Virus record (IMG/VR): IMGVR_UViG_3300032053_000126
Span: 1-48,239 of that record
DNA length: 48,239 nucleotides
Reading direction: 5' to 3' (one strand)
DNA from: a virus
The position numbers were made by a program, and so were the translations under genes. Under the pieces are notes generated by a model. That model had not been told where the DNA came from. It did no database searches and saw only the letters and a program-made list of their open reading frames with translations. Shown in pieces: positions 18,274 through 26,383 of this stretch (position 1 is its first letter; each line of letters starts with the position of its first letter).

Positions 18274-21033
18274 TTAAGTTAAATCACCAAATAATGTCCA
18301 AGGATCTCCTGTAATAGTGTAAGCACTAGCAGCTCCATATAAATCTATTATATTTACAGAAGAATCTCTTGAACGAATAGTTACTCCATCGCTTCCATCA
18401 AATGTTAAAATACCGGCTCCCGTATTAACAAAAGTTACTTGAGCTTTTACTATATTTGATGGTAAATAACAGATTTTATCACTTCCTGAACTAAATTCTA
18501 TTATTCTATTATTATCAGCTTGAACTACAATATACTGTGTGCCTGATTGTAAATTAACAGAAGCTTCTAATGCGCTTTGAATACCTTGTATTCCTTGTGA
18601 ACCTTGAATTCCTTGAATTCCTTGTCTACCTTGTATTCCTTGAACACCTTGAACACCGCCACTTGGATCTACTGAACTAACATCTGCATAAAATATTCTT
18701 CCCCACATAGGATCATATTTAACAACATAATCATATGTATTATTTTTAGGTAATCCATTAATAAATTCTGTATTTTCTTCAGAAAATTTAATACCTGTCG
18801 TACCACCAGTTAATTCTAAATAACCTTGTCCTTTAGCACTTATTATAAGATTTACATCAGTTTCTATTCCTGCAGTACTTACATAAAAATTTTCACCGGC
18901 ATGAGAAGGATCTCCAAAATAAACATCTCTATTTTCAATACTACCTTCACCTGAAGAAATATAAACAGGGCCTGCATAATTTTCACCACCCATATCTGCA
19001 CCTTTTAGATATAAAGCTGAACCATCTTTAATAGGTTGTATTAAACTAGTTGTAATTTTAATATCTTCAATATTAGTTGAACCAGAAATACTCCAAATAT
19101 TACTACCTAATAAGTTTCCTGAACCATCAAATATTGGAACATTACCAAGAGAACCATTTGTAGTACCTACTCCTTCACTTACTTCAAGATAACCTAAATC
19201 CCAATAAAAATCTGTTCCTAATGATGCATTAGGAAGAAATAACGTATACGCATTAATAGTATTATTTAACGATGCATTAATAGCAGCTATACTATTATCT
19301 TGAACTATTTGCCATGCATATAAATCATTTATTGATGCATCTGTAACTCCTGATCCTGAAATTCCTTGAGTTCCTTGAGATCCTAAAATTCCTTGGGTTC
19401 CTTGAATACCTTGAGCAGCATAAAGTCCATCCCATCCTTGAATTCCTTGAGTACCTTGAATACTTTGAATACCTTGAATACCTTGTGTTCCTTGAATACC
19501 TTGAGCATCCCACATTCCACGTAATCCTTGAATACCTTGAATACCTTGAATACCTTGTGTTCCTTGAATTCCTTGTGTTCCTTGAATTCCTTGTGTTCCC
19601 TGAATTCCTTGTGTTCCCTGAATTCCTTGACTACCATCTAATCCTTGTATACCTTGTATTCCCTGAATTCCTTGTGTTCCCTGAATACTTTGAATACCTT
19701 GTATTCCTTGAGTACCATCTAATCCTTGTATACCTTGTATTCCTTGAGCAGCATAAAGACCAGCTAATCCTTGAATACCTTGAATACCTTGAATACCTTG
19801 ATTACCATCTAATCCTTGTATACCCTGAATTCCCTGAATACTTTGAATTCCTTGTGTTCCTTGTGAACCTTGTGTTCCTTGTGAACCTTGAATACCTTGT
19901 ATTCCTTGAGCAGCATAAAGACCATCTAATCCTTGAATACCTTGCATTCCTTGTGAACCTTGAATTCCTTGAATGCCTTGAATACCTTGAATACTTTGAA
20001 TACCTTGTGTTCCTTGTGAACCTTGTGTTCCTTGTGAACCTTGAATTCCTTGAATACCCTGAACTCCTTGACTACCAATAGGACCTTGATCTCCTTGATC
20101 TCCTGTTGTACCAATTGGTCCATCAAATCCTTGTGTTCCTTGAATTCCATCTTCTCCTTGAATTCCTGTAAGTCCTTGAATTCCTTGTCTTCCTTGTATT
20201 CCTTGAACACCTTGTCTACCTTGAATCCCTTGTATTCCTTGTAAACCTTGTAAACCTTGAAGTCCTTGTAATCCTTGTGTTCCTTGTGAACCTTGAATTC
20301 CTTGAGTTCCCTGAGTTCCTTGAGCTCCTTGAATACCTTGAATTCCTTGAGTTCCAGAAGCACCCTGTGATCCTGATAAACCAAGAGATACCATTGTGGA
20401 AGGATCATTAGCACCATATCTATATTGCATCCAAGTAGATCCCCATGAAGGATCGTATGCTATAGTTATAAATTCTCTATAAGCTTCTCCTGCATCACTA
20501 GGATCAACTACATATTTTAATCCAAATGTTGCAGAAGTAGGAACAGGATCTAATAATATTTCAAAATTATTTGTTCCAACCAATGAAACGTCACAATATA
20601 TACCTACTACTTTTGATAAAGTATCATTTCCTAATTCTATGGTATTTGCATTATTAATTTTATAATATGGTAGAAGAACGTCAATATGTTTATATGATGG
20701 ATTTTCATAAGGCCAATTATCTGCTGCTGTACATGCATCTCTTCCTATCATTACTGGATCAATGTACATTTTATACCAGTTATAGTCTGCTGTATTACTA
20801 TTTTCGTATAGATTAGTCCATTGATTTTTAACAATTAAATTATCTGTTACAGTTGTCACAAATTCACCAGTCGCCCCCTTTACTCTTCCGGGTGTATTTA
20901 TTGGAGCTATAACTATATTAAGATTTTCATTATAAATAATATCAAGATATCTCTTAAAAGCCTGATTATTATAGTTAATAATATAAGGCAATTCGGTGAT
21001 AAAGGTACTCTGATAAACTGTTGCAAATTCCAT
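18274..21033 (-). CDS. Collagen-like tail fibre
   Basis: A 919-residue fibre. Residues 1-215 form a globular head (MEFATVYQSTFITELPYIIN), probably the virion-attachment end. Residues about 220-560 are Gly-x-y collagen-like triplets, mostly GIQ, GTQ, GSQ and GLD, with Gln dominant at y and almost no Pro. The register is kept but Gly is replaced at regular places: Ala in several copies of GLYAAQG, Ser in repeated GIQSIQG. After a 230-residue beta-rich segment, a second short collagen stretch (about 790-820; GVQGIQGRQGIQG) leads to a C-terminal domain with SGSDKICYLPSNIVK and TFVNTGAGILTFDGSDG, a beta fold common at phage fibre ends. It is the first gene of the minus-strand block, opposite the S1 gene. 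Host adhesion is inferred. Confidence 0.85.
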   Translation of the reverse strand: MEFATVYQSTFITELPYIINYNNQAFKRYLDIIYNENLNIVIAPINTPGRVKGATGEFVTTVTDNLIVKNQWTNLYENSNTADYNWYKMYIDPVMIGRDACTAADNWPYENPSYKHIDVLLPYYKINNANTIELGNDTLSKVVGIYCDVSLVGTNNFEILLDPVPTSATFGLKYVVDPSDAGEAYREFITIAYDPSWGSTWMQYRYGANDPSTMVSLGLSGSQGASGTQGIQGIQGAQGTQGTQGIQGSQGTQGLQGLQGLQGLQGIQGIQGRQGVQGIQGRQGIQGLTGIQGEDGIQGTQGFDGPIGTTGDQGDQGPIGSQGVQGIQGIQGSQGTQGSQGTQGIQSIQGIQGIQGIQGSQGMQGIQGLDGLYAAQGIQGIQGSQGTQGSQGTQGIQSIQGIQGIQGLDGNQGIQGIQGIQGLAGLYAAQGIQGIQGLDGTQGIQGIQSIQGTQGIQGIQGIQGLDGSQGIQGTQGIQGTQGIQGTQGIQGTQGIQGIQGIQGLRGMWDAQGIQGTQGIQGIQSIQGTQGIQGWDGLYAAQGIQGTQGILGSQGTQGISGSGVTDASINDLYAWQIVQDNSIAAINASLNNTINAYTLFLPNASLGTDFYWDLGYLEVSEGVGTTNGSLGNVPIFDGSGNLLGSNIWSISGSTNIEDIKITTSLIQPIKDGSALYLKGADMGGENYAGPVYISSGEGSIENRDVYFGDPSHAGENFYVSTAGIETDVNLIISAKGQGYLELTGGTTGIKFSEENTEFINGLPKNNTYDYVVKYDPMWGRIFYADVSSVDPSGGVQGVQGIQGRQGIQGIQGSQGIQGIQSALEASVNLQSGTQYIVVQADNNRIIEFSSGSDKICYLPSNIVKAQVTFVNTGAGILTFDGSDGVTIRSRDSSVNIIDLYGAASAYTITGDPWTLFGDLT
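19360..20380 (-). repeat. Collagen-like triplet repeat tract
   Basis: About 1 kb of 9-nt-based repeats (plus-strand words such as CCTTGAATA and CCTTGTGTT) encodes Gly-x-Gln triplets. The low complexity produces long shadow frames in the other readings, which are not genes. Slippage and unequal recombination would change the shaft length here. Confidence 0.9.
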
Positions 21034-21042
21034 ATTATGATA

Positions 21043-21056
21043 TTTTATTTTATATA
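21043..21056 (-). promoter_or_regulatory. TATATAAAATAAAA motif before the collagen-like fibre
   Basis: The minus strand reads TATATAAAATAAAA, 9 nt before the ATG at 21031-21033. It is one half of the divergent control region 21034-21152; the other half is the plus-strand motif at 21114-21126. Confidence 0.4.
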
Positions 21057-21113
21057 TCTTTAATTTTCTTGTAAATCACTAAGAATTTTTATTTTTTACA
21101 CAATATTCTCAAA

Positions 21114-21126
21114 TATATAAATAAAA
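21114..21126 (+). promoter_or_regulatory. TATATAAATAAAA motif before the S1-like gene
   Basis: The plus strand reads TATATAAATAAAA, containing a full TATAAATA box, 26 nt before the ATG at 21153. In T4 this box is read by the gp55 late sigma factor with no -35 element. A start a few bases downstream would give a short A-rich leader. Candidate late promoter. Confidence 0.45.
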
Positions 21127-21152
21127 TAATATTCATTAAAAACTAAAATAAA

Positions 21153-22382
21153 ATGTCACTAATAACAAATGAAATTTTCAATTGGGATATATATGAAGAC
21201 GGGTACACTGGAAGTACTAAATTAATTCCAAATAAATCAATTAATGGTAATGATTTAAAAAATAAGTGTTTTTCTAGAGAATCTTATGCTCAACATCTTT
21301 TTGATATCTATACCAATCAAGATACAGATCTAATTAAAAAGGATTTTAATAAAGGAGATTGTATTAAAATAATAGACATATATAATATTAAAGATACATT
21401 TATTGATGCACAATTAGCAGGAGGCTTAACTGTTTCTGTTGATATAGAAAAAGAGAAAAAATTCATTCAAGTATTTGGATTTAATAATGTTAAAGATTTT
21501 ACTGCAACTTTAAAAAATAAAGATTATTTACAACAACTTCTTAAAAAAGGAATAAATGCATTCATTATTGAATCTACACCTTCAGTAAAAATATCATTAT
21601 GGCAAGGACATTTAAAGGCAGTTAGAGATGAATTTATATGTCAAATTAATAATCCAACAGAAGCATATAAAGCTAAAATTATAGAAGCTAATAAGGGTGG
21701 ATTCTTTGTTGAAGTACAAGGAATTGAAGCATTTATGCCAGGATCATTAGCAGCAGCAAATAAAATTGTAGATTTTCAATCATATATTGGTAAAGAAGTA
21801 GTAGTAATGATTGAAGATTTTATAAAAGAAATGAATTCATTTATTGTTTCTCATAAAAAATATTTAGTACATATACTTCCAAGTAAAATAGCTGAATTAT
21901 CATTAATGGATAAATATGCTGGTGTTATTACAGGTGTTTCAAAATATGGAATATTTATTGAATTTAATGAATTATTTACAGGATTACTTCACATATCTAA
22001 AATGGATGAAGTAACTAAAAAAATATTTAGTGAGAGATTAATTAAAGCTGGAAATTCTATTGAATTTTATATAGCAGAAATAACTAAAGATCGGCGAATA
22101 ATTTTAACAAATGAAAATCCAGAAAATAAACTTAAAAAATTTCAAGAATTTATTCTTAATTCTAAAGATAAAATATTTAAATCAAGTGTAGCAGCAATAA
22201 TGAATTTTGGTATTATTGTTTCAATAAATGATTTATCTGGTTTAATTCCTATTTCAGAATTTAAAAAAAATAAAGTGATGATGAATAATTATATTGTTGG
22301 AGAAAAAATAAATGTTATTTTTGATAAATTTGAGAATGAAAAATTAGTATTTAAACTTGTGAATATAAAAGAAGTTAGTTAA
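21153..22382 (+). CDS. S1-domain RNA-binding protein (ribosomal protein S1-like)
   Basis: A 409-residue protein with tandem OB-fold S1 motifs. Domain A at about residues 171-245 has AKIIEANKGGFFVEVQGIEA and FMPGS. Domain B at about 255-325 has AGVITGVSKYGIFIEFNELF then GLLHISKM, the most canonical copy. Domain C at about 343-405 has FGIIVSINDLSGLIPISEF. A more diverged S1-like segment may lie at 65-110 (KGDCIKIIDIYNIKDTFIDA). Bacterial S1 binds mRNA leaders on the 30S subunit. This copy is shorter than host S1 (usually six domains). It opens a plus-strand operon that continues into tagged and virion-type genes. It may favour translation of phage mRNAs lacking Shine-Dalgarno sites, or be a virion or RNA-protection protein. 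The fold is clear; the role is inferred. Confidence 0.8.
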   Translation: MSLITNEIFNWDIYEDGYTGSTKLIPNKSINGNDLKNKCFSRESYAQHLFDIYTNQDTDLIKKDFNKGDCIKIIDIYNIKDTFIDAQLAGGLTVSVDIEKEKKFIQVFGFNNVKDFTATLKNKDYLQQLLKKGINAFIIESTPSVKISLWQGHLKAVRDEFICQINNPTEAYKAKIIEANKGGFFVEVQGIEAFMPGSLAAANKIVDFQSYIGKEVVVMIEDFIKEMNSFIVSHKKYLVHILPSKIAELSLMDKYAGVITGVSKYGIFIEFNELFTGLLHISKMDEVTKKIFSERLIKAGNSIEFYIAEITKDRRIILTNENPENKLKKFQEFILNSKDKIFKSSVAAIMNFGIIVSINDLSGLIPISEFKKNKVMMNNYIVGEKINVIFDKFENEKLVFKLVNIKEVS

Positions 22383-22397
22383 ATACATTTTTTTAAA

Positions 22398-22411
22398 TAT
22401 ATAAAATAAAA
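22398..22411 (+). promoter_or_regulatory. TATATAAAATAAAA motif before a tagged gene
   Basis: A perfect copy of the recurrent 14-mer lies 7 nt before the ATG at 22419, in the 36-nt gap after the S1-like gene. The spacing is short for a promoter plus leader, so a role in translation initiation is an equal possibility. Confidence 0.35.
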
Positions 22412-22418
22412 TATATTT

Positions 22419-22934
22419 ATGATAGCAAAATTCGTAAATGAAGCTATTAAACATCTTGAAGCTAGATCTAGTAAAGAAATTATTAATAATACTGCGCACG
22501 AAAATATTTATACACGATTCTTAACAGGTTTACAATATAATATTGAAGAATTAGTTGAAGAAGCATTTAATGAAAATAAATTAAAGGTTGCAGATCCTGA
22601 TACAGATCCTATTTATCTTTTAGGATCTTATTTTTTAACAAATGAAGAATTATCATTTAGACAATCTGGAAGTTGGTATTTTACAGAAGGCAAAATGTAT
22701 TGTAAAAAATGGGAAGGAGAATATGATGAATTATGCGAAGATTTTATAAATTTTATAGAAAACCATAATATTAAATATAAACGTCTCAGTAAAGAAAGTT
22801 ATTTTAATGTTTATGTTGAATTTACTGGAAAAGCTAGAGATATAATTCAATTAGTTTTAACATATTTCGGTGATATTAATAATGCACCGAAATATGTTAT
22901 AGAAACACTATATGAAATAATTTTTCAAGGATGA
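22419..22934 (+). CDS. Tagged protein (NEAIKHL tag), paralogue of the next gene but one
   Basis: A 171-residue protein starting MIAKFVNEAIKHLEARSS. The tag is followed by FLTGLQYNIEELVEEAFNE, an ankyrin-like helix pair ('GL..N.E.LV..A'), and then a C-terminal module with FINFIENHNIKYKRLS and FTGKARDIIQLVL. The same module is in the 22963-23445 protein (FIDFLKNHKIEYEVIS, YTGTAQDIIQMLM), so the two are paralogues. The tag resembles T4 capsid-targeting sequences; cleavage would be after VNE. The gene ends in ATGA, overlapping the tag-only mini-ORF at 22931. No enzyme motif is visible. Packaging into the capsid is inferred from the tag. Confidence 0.75.
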   Translation: MIAKFVNEAIKHLEARSSKEIINNTAHENIYTRFLTGLQYNIEELVEEAFNENKLKVADPDTDPIYLLGSYFLTNEELSFRQSGSWYFTEGKMYCKKWEGEYDELCEDFINFIENHNIKYKRLSKESYFNVYVEFTGKARDIIQLVLTYFGDINNAPKYVIETLYEIIFQG

Positions 22935-22966
22935 AAGCATTAAAAATAAATGAAGCAAAAAAATGA
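22931..22966 (+). CDS. Tag-only mini-ORF (11 codons)
   Basis: The frame ATG...TGA encodes MKALKINEAKK and nothing else. Its ATG overlaps the stop of the 22419 gene (ATGA at 22931-22934), and its stop overlaps the ATG of the 22963 gene (ATGA at 22963-22966), so it fills the exact gap between two tagged paralogues. It contains the protease-site-like INEA of the tag but lacks the IKHL part. It may be the scar of a deleted tagged gene, a coupling leader peptide, or a real micropeptide. The overlaps are seen; expression is unknown. Confidence 0.4.
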   Translation: MKALKINEAKK

Positions 22967-23445
22967 GAGCAAAACTTATAAATGAAGCTATAAAACATTT
23001 GGGTCCAAGATCTGAAGATGAATTAACGAAAATGTATAGTAAACTTTCTGTTACTGATCAATTTTTAACAGGGCTTGAAAATAATAATGAAAAGTTAGTT
23101 AAATTGGCAATGTCTAAAAGAAAATCTTTAGATAAATTAGGAAATTTATTTTTAGAAAATAAACCTTTATCAGTTGAACTTGATACAACCTGTCGTGTTA
23201 AAAACAAAAAAATAGTTAGAGATAAAGAAACAGATTATTTTATAGATTTTTTAAAAAATCATAAAATAGAATATGAAGTTATATCAACAAGAGGACCTGG
23301 TGGTGGATGGCCTTATATAGAATATACTGGAACAGCTCAAGATATTATACAAATGTTAATGGATCCGTTTGATTCAGGATTAGGGGGCGATGAAAGAATA
23401 GAAGATATTGAGTTTTATATCTTTGGAGATAGTGACGATGAATAA
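22963..23445 (+). CDS. Tagged protein, paralogue of the 22419 gene
   Basis: A 160-residue protein starting MRAKLINEAIKHLGPRSEDE. It goes on with LTKMYSKLSVTDQFLTGLEN and NNEKLVKLAMSK, which align with the 22419 protein and look like one ankyrin-like helix pair. The C-terminal module (FIDFLKNHKIEYEVIS, YIEYTGTAQDIIQMLMDPF) is also shared. The C-terminus is acidic (GDERIEDIEF ... DSDDE). The start is chosen because the tag begins there and the ATG overlaps the mini-ORF stop. The predicted prohead-protease-type cut is after INE. The function of the mature protein is unknown. Confidence 0.75.
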   Translation: MRAKLINEAIKHLGPRSEDELTKMYSKLSVTDQFLTGLENNNEKLVKLAMSKRKSLDKLGNLFLENKPLSVELDTTCRVKNKKIVRDKETDYFIDFLKNHKIEYEVISTRGPGGGWPYIEYTGTAQDIIQMLMDPFDSGLGGDERIEDIEFYIFGDSDDE

Positions 23446-23461
23446 ATAAAATAAAACAATT

Positions 23462-24901
23462 ATGAAGCCAAAACATTATTCAGCGCAAGAAATTTTTAAT
23501 TTTTGTAATTTAGGTATTATATTTGAATTTTATTCAACTAAAAATGCTGATTTTATTGTTGAAAATCTTTCTAGACGTACTTCAAAAAATATCATATTAA
23601 CCAATGAGAATAATTATAATCCAACTTATTCAAATGCAATATTAATAAAAGAATATGAAGCTAAAAAATCAAGATATCAATTACATCTCGCTGAACAAAA
23701 CTATAGTTCTATGCTTCCGATTATTCGAGAAGTTAACAAATGGATAGTTGAAAGTGCTGAGACTACACACGATACATTGATGAAGGTTTCTTTATCTTTT
23801 AATCAGCGTCATCTAGAGACGCTACAAACTATTTCAGGAATGAATCCAATAAGATTGGTTTTAAAAATAGATGAAGCTTTTATTTATGATAGATTTCCTG
23901 AACAGAAATTTTCTGCTTATGCTTTATCAGTTAAATCAATGTCTCCTGTTACAGCTTATGTAAGTGAATCAGAATTACAACAAAATATTAATAACATAAT
24001 TACTATGCCTCAAGCAGAATATTATGGAATTGATTTTTCTGATTATACAAGAGGAATACTAAGATTTAATTATATTGGTGGAAAAAACTATGCAGAAAAA
24101 ACAACAGCAATTCAAGAAATGCTAGATTATTTTATAATTAAAGCATATCAAAGTTTAAATGAAGAAGATTATTCTCCGTTTGAAATGCATGAAATGTATA
24201 AAATAACTCAAGGATTAGAAAAATTTCAAAAATCATATTATGACGTCAATTCATTTTTAAAAGAATTTACTAATATAAAAATTTATATAGATTTAAAGAC
24301 TTCAGAACAATTAGTTAAAACTTTTTGGAATAATCTTAGAAAACCTTTATTCGAAATGATTATAAAGGGTGGATTAAATGAGGGTCAATTTAATTTAGAT
24401 ACAGATACTAGTAAAATTCAATTAAGAGGAGCAAGATTAAATGCTACATTTTTAAAAAACATTGAATTTTTTCAATGTGATATTAATGGAGTATTAGAAA
24501 ATTGCAATTTTACATCTTGTAAATTACTTAAATCTAGAGTTTATTCTTCAAAATTTATAAAAGGAAATTCGATAGTAGAATCTTATTTATATCATGTCAG
24601 TGTTAATAATGATAATGAAATTAACAAATCATATATTATTAATGATAATGAAGTAGTTAATTGTGATATATCAGAAAGTATAGTCAAATTTGCAACACCT
24701 GGACAACATATAAAAATAGATGAAGGTAGTACAATAATTGTTAAAAATCAATTAGCACCAAAAAGAACAGATGCTATTAAGATTGAAACCATAAGAGACT
24801 ATTCTTGGATAAAAGCTATGAATAAAACAGGAGACACAGGATATGGCAATGCTTACACAAAAGATTTTATCAAACAGAAAAAATATAAAACACTATCATG
24901 A
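23462..24901 (+). CDS. Conserved phage protein with beta-solenoid-like C-terminal third, unknown role
   Basis: A 479-residue protein. Residues 1-300 form a mixed alpha/beta region with no motif I can name (IRLVLKIDEAFIYDRFPEQK). From about 300 the sequence LRKPLFEMIIKGGLNEGQF then NLDTDTSKIQLRGARL leads into repeats of about five residues (VLENCNF, TSCKLLKSRVYSSKF, NSIVESYLYHV), resembling a pentapeptide-type right-handed beta-helix. The gene lies between tagged genes and the virion-type gene at 25177, and its TGA overlaps the next ATG. It carries no tag itself. A virion or internal-head role is possible from context only. Confidence 0.6.
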   Translation: MKPKHYSAQEIFNFCNLGIIFEFYSTKNADFIVENLSRRTSKNIILTNENNYNPTYSNAILIKEYEAKKSRYQLHLAEQNYSSMLPIIREVNKWIVESAETTHDTLMKVSLSFNQRHLETLQTISGMNPIRLVLKIDEAFIYDRFPEQKFSAYALSVKSMSPVTAYVSESELQQNINNIITMPQAEYYGIDFSDYTRGILRFNYIGGKNYAEKTTAIQEMLDYFIIKAYQSLNEEDYSPFEMHEMYKITQGLEKFQKSYYDVNSFLKEFTNIKIYIDLKTSEQLVKTFWNNLRKPLFEMIIKGGLNEGQFNLDTDTSKIQLRGARLNATFLKNIEFFQCDINGVLENCNFTSCKLLKSRVYSSKFIKGNSIVESYLYHVSVNNDNEINKSYIINDNEVVNCDISESIVKFATPGQHIKIDEGSTIIVKNQLAPKRTDAIKIETIRDYSWIKAMNKTGDTGYGNAYTKDFIKQKKYKTLS

Positions 24902-25161
24902 AAAAATTAGTTAAAGAATATCTTAATGAGATAATTGAAAATAGAAAAGAATATGTTATTGTGGATATGACACCAAAAAGTAAATATCCATTTTATGATG
25001 TTGAAAGTAATTCATTTTTTCAACAACTGCCATATGCAACATTTTTTAAATCTTTAGACAGAGCAGAGAAAATATTGAAAATTGCGAATAAAAAACATCT
25101 TGATAAAATTCTGGAAATTAAAAATGTTGCAGATGTTGAAATTAATATGGGATGGAATTGA
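24898..25161 (+). CDS. Small protein with tag-like N-terminus
   Basis: An 87-residue protein starting MKKLVKEYLNEIIENRKE. The first eleven residues resemble a T4-type capsid-targeting sequence (basic, hydrophobic, then L-N-E), but the residue after Glu is Ile rather than Ala and the IKHL block is absent. The rest is unremarkable: YATFFKSLDRAEKILKIANK looks helical. Its ATG overlaps the TGA of the 479-residue gene, so the two are translationally coupled. The function is unknown. Confidence 0.6.
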   Translation: MKKLVKEYLNEIIENRKEYVIVDMTPKSKYPFYDVESNSFFQQLPYATFFKSLDRAEKILKIANKKHLDKILEIKNVADVEINMGWN

Positions 25162-25176
25162 AAAATTATAAAATAG

Positions 25177-25908
25177 ATGACTAGACAAGAATTTATACAA
25201 TATGTAAGTGGTGAAATAACTGCAAGTTGTTCTATTCCATTTGATTTGCCAGTAAATGAATTAGAAAGAATAACAGACATTGAAAGCAAATATCTTTACA
25301 GAGAATATCGCGATGCAGTTCAACAGGGTTATTATGTTTTAGATAAAACTTACTATAATACAGATGAATGGACGCGTACTAGAACTTTTCAAATGCCTGA
25401 CTGTGTTATGGCTATTAGATATATTTACGAAATGACTTCAGGTCAACGAGTTTTCGGTATCCATGATCCAGATATGAGTTTTGATAGATTGATGGCGGCT
25501 GATTTATATTTAACGCCACTTTCATCAGATCAAATAACTTATAGAACAATTCAATGGAGTTTCTGGGATTTAGCAAAACAATTTAATTTAAAGGATATAC
25601 AGCATGGTTTTAATATAAACACAAAACGACTTATAATAATGGGGCGTGATCCTGTAGAATCTTTATGGTTAACGACGTTAAATAAAATTCCTATAGAAGA
25701 TTTATATGAAGATCCAATTTTTATTAAATGGGTGATTGCAAGAGCTAAAATACAATTAGCTAGAATACTTGGTACATTTAATTACACACTTATAGGTGGC
25801 GTTCAAATAAATTATACTGATATAAGAACTGAAGGTCAAGAAGAATTAACAGAACTTAAAGAAAAAATTACCAATGATAGTCAGACTGATTGGTTTATGA
25901 TGGTATAA
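25177..25908 (+). CDS. Virion structural protein, possible neck or connector component
   Basis: A 243-residue protein beginning MTRQEFIQYVSGEITASC. The centre (MPDCVMAIRYIYEMTSGQRV) and the C-terminal helix (KWVIARAKIQLARILGTFNY), then IGGVQINYTDIRTEGQEEL and a final DWFMMV, form a pattern I associate with structural or connector proteins next to baseplate genes in large tailed phages. It precedes the terminator and the gp25-like gene. Its TAA overlaps the next ATG (TAATG). No catalytic motif is seen. The specific identity is uncertain. Confidence 0.6.
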   Translation: MTRQEFIQYVSGEITASCSIPFDLPVNELERITDIESKYLYREYRDAVQQGYYVLDKTYYNTDEWTRTRTFQMPDCVMAIRYIYEMTSGQRVFGIHDPDMSFDRLMAADLYLTPLSSDQITYRTIQWSFWDLAKQFNLKDIQHGFNINTKRLIIMGRDPVESLWLTTLNKIPIEDLYEDPIFIKWVIARAKIQLARILGTFNYTLIGGVQINYTDIRTEGQEELTELKEKITNDSQTDWFMMV

Positions 25909-26354
25909 TGAAATTAGTTAGAGAAAATATATTATTTGAAGAACTTCCTACTTATATAAAAAAAGCAGTAAAAGATATTGTTCAAGATATTAAAGATCCA
26001 AGTCTTCATAAAAAAGTTTTAAAAACTATCAAAGATTCTGGTGGTGAAGATGTCAAAATTTGCACAATTAACGCAGATTTTGTAAGAGATTTAAATCCGG
26101 GATTAAATTTTGATGAATTTGTAGATGGTGGTCATTATTATGTTACAAGTCTTCCTGAATATAAAAAATGGATACCAGAAAATGAAATTTGGATAGATGA
26201 TGTTTTTGAAATGAAACCTAATGATTTAAGAGCTATAGTATTACATGAATTTACAGAAAGAAATTTAATGAAATATAAACATTGGTCTTATGATAAGGCT
26301 CATGAATTTGCTAATAAAAAGGAAACAGAATATAGAGAAAAAGTAAAAAAATAA
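25908..26354 (+). CDS. Zincin-like protein with HEFTE motif and tag-like start
   Basis: A 148-residue protein, MKLVRENILFEELPTYIKKA. The start at 25908 is chosen because its ATG overlaps the upstream TAA (TAATG); a TTG at 25890 would add six residues. Residues 113-117 read HEFTE, with a second His at 132 in DKAHEFAN, preceded by a helix (PNDLRAIVL). This resembles the metal-binding helix of small zinc metallopeptidases, but the second His of HExxH is Glu, so the metal may be bound differently or activity lost. The N-terminus (ILFE followed by E) could be a protease-cut prosegment. A terminator begins at its stop codon. The function is inferred. Confidence 0.65.
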   Translation: MKLVRENILFEELPTYIKKAVKDIVQDIKDPSLHKKVLKTIKDSGGEDVKICTINADFVRDLNPGLNFDEFVDGGHYYVTSLPEYKKWIPENEIWIDDVFEMKPNDLRAIVLHEFTERNLMKYKHWSYDKAHEFANKKETEYREKVKK

Positions 26355-26370
26355 GGGAGACACCTCCCTT
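26353..26370 (+). terminator. Rho-independent terminator
   Basis: AAGGGAG (26353-26359) pairs with CTCCCTT (26364-26370) across an ACAC loop and is followed by TT, then a T-rich stretch. The hairpin starts inside the TAA of the zincin-like gene and closes the operon that begins at 21153. Confidence 0.85.
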
Positions 26371-26383
26371 TTGAATTTTGAGA

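Noticed and set aside
19360-20380. Regular short repeats that could suggest a CRISPR or satellite array, with long antisense frames rich in Leu, Glu and Lys
   Set aside because: The repeats are in frame with Gly-x-Gln triplets of one 919-residue fibre gene. There are no unique spacers, and the other frames are low-complexity shadows.
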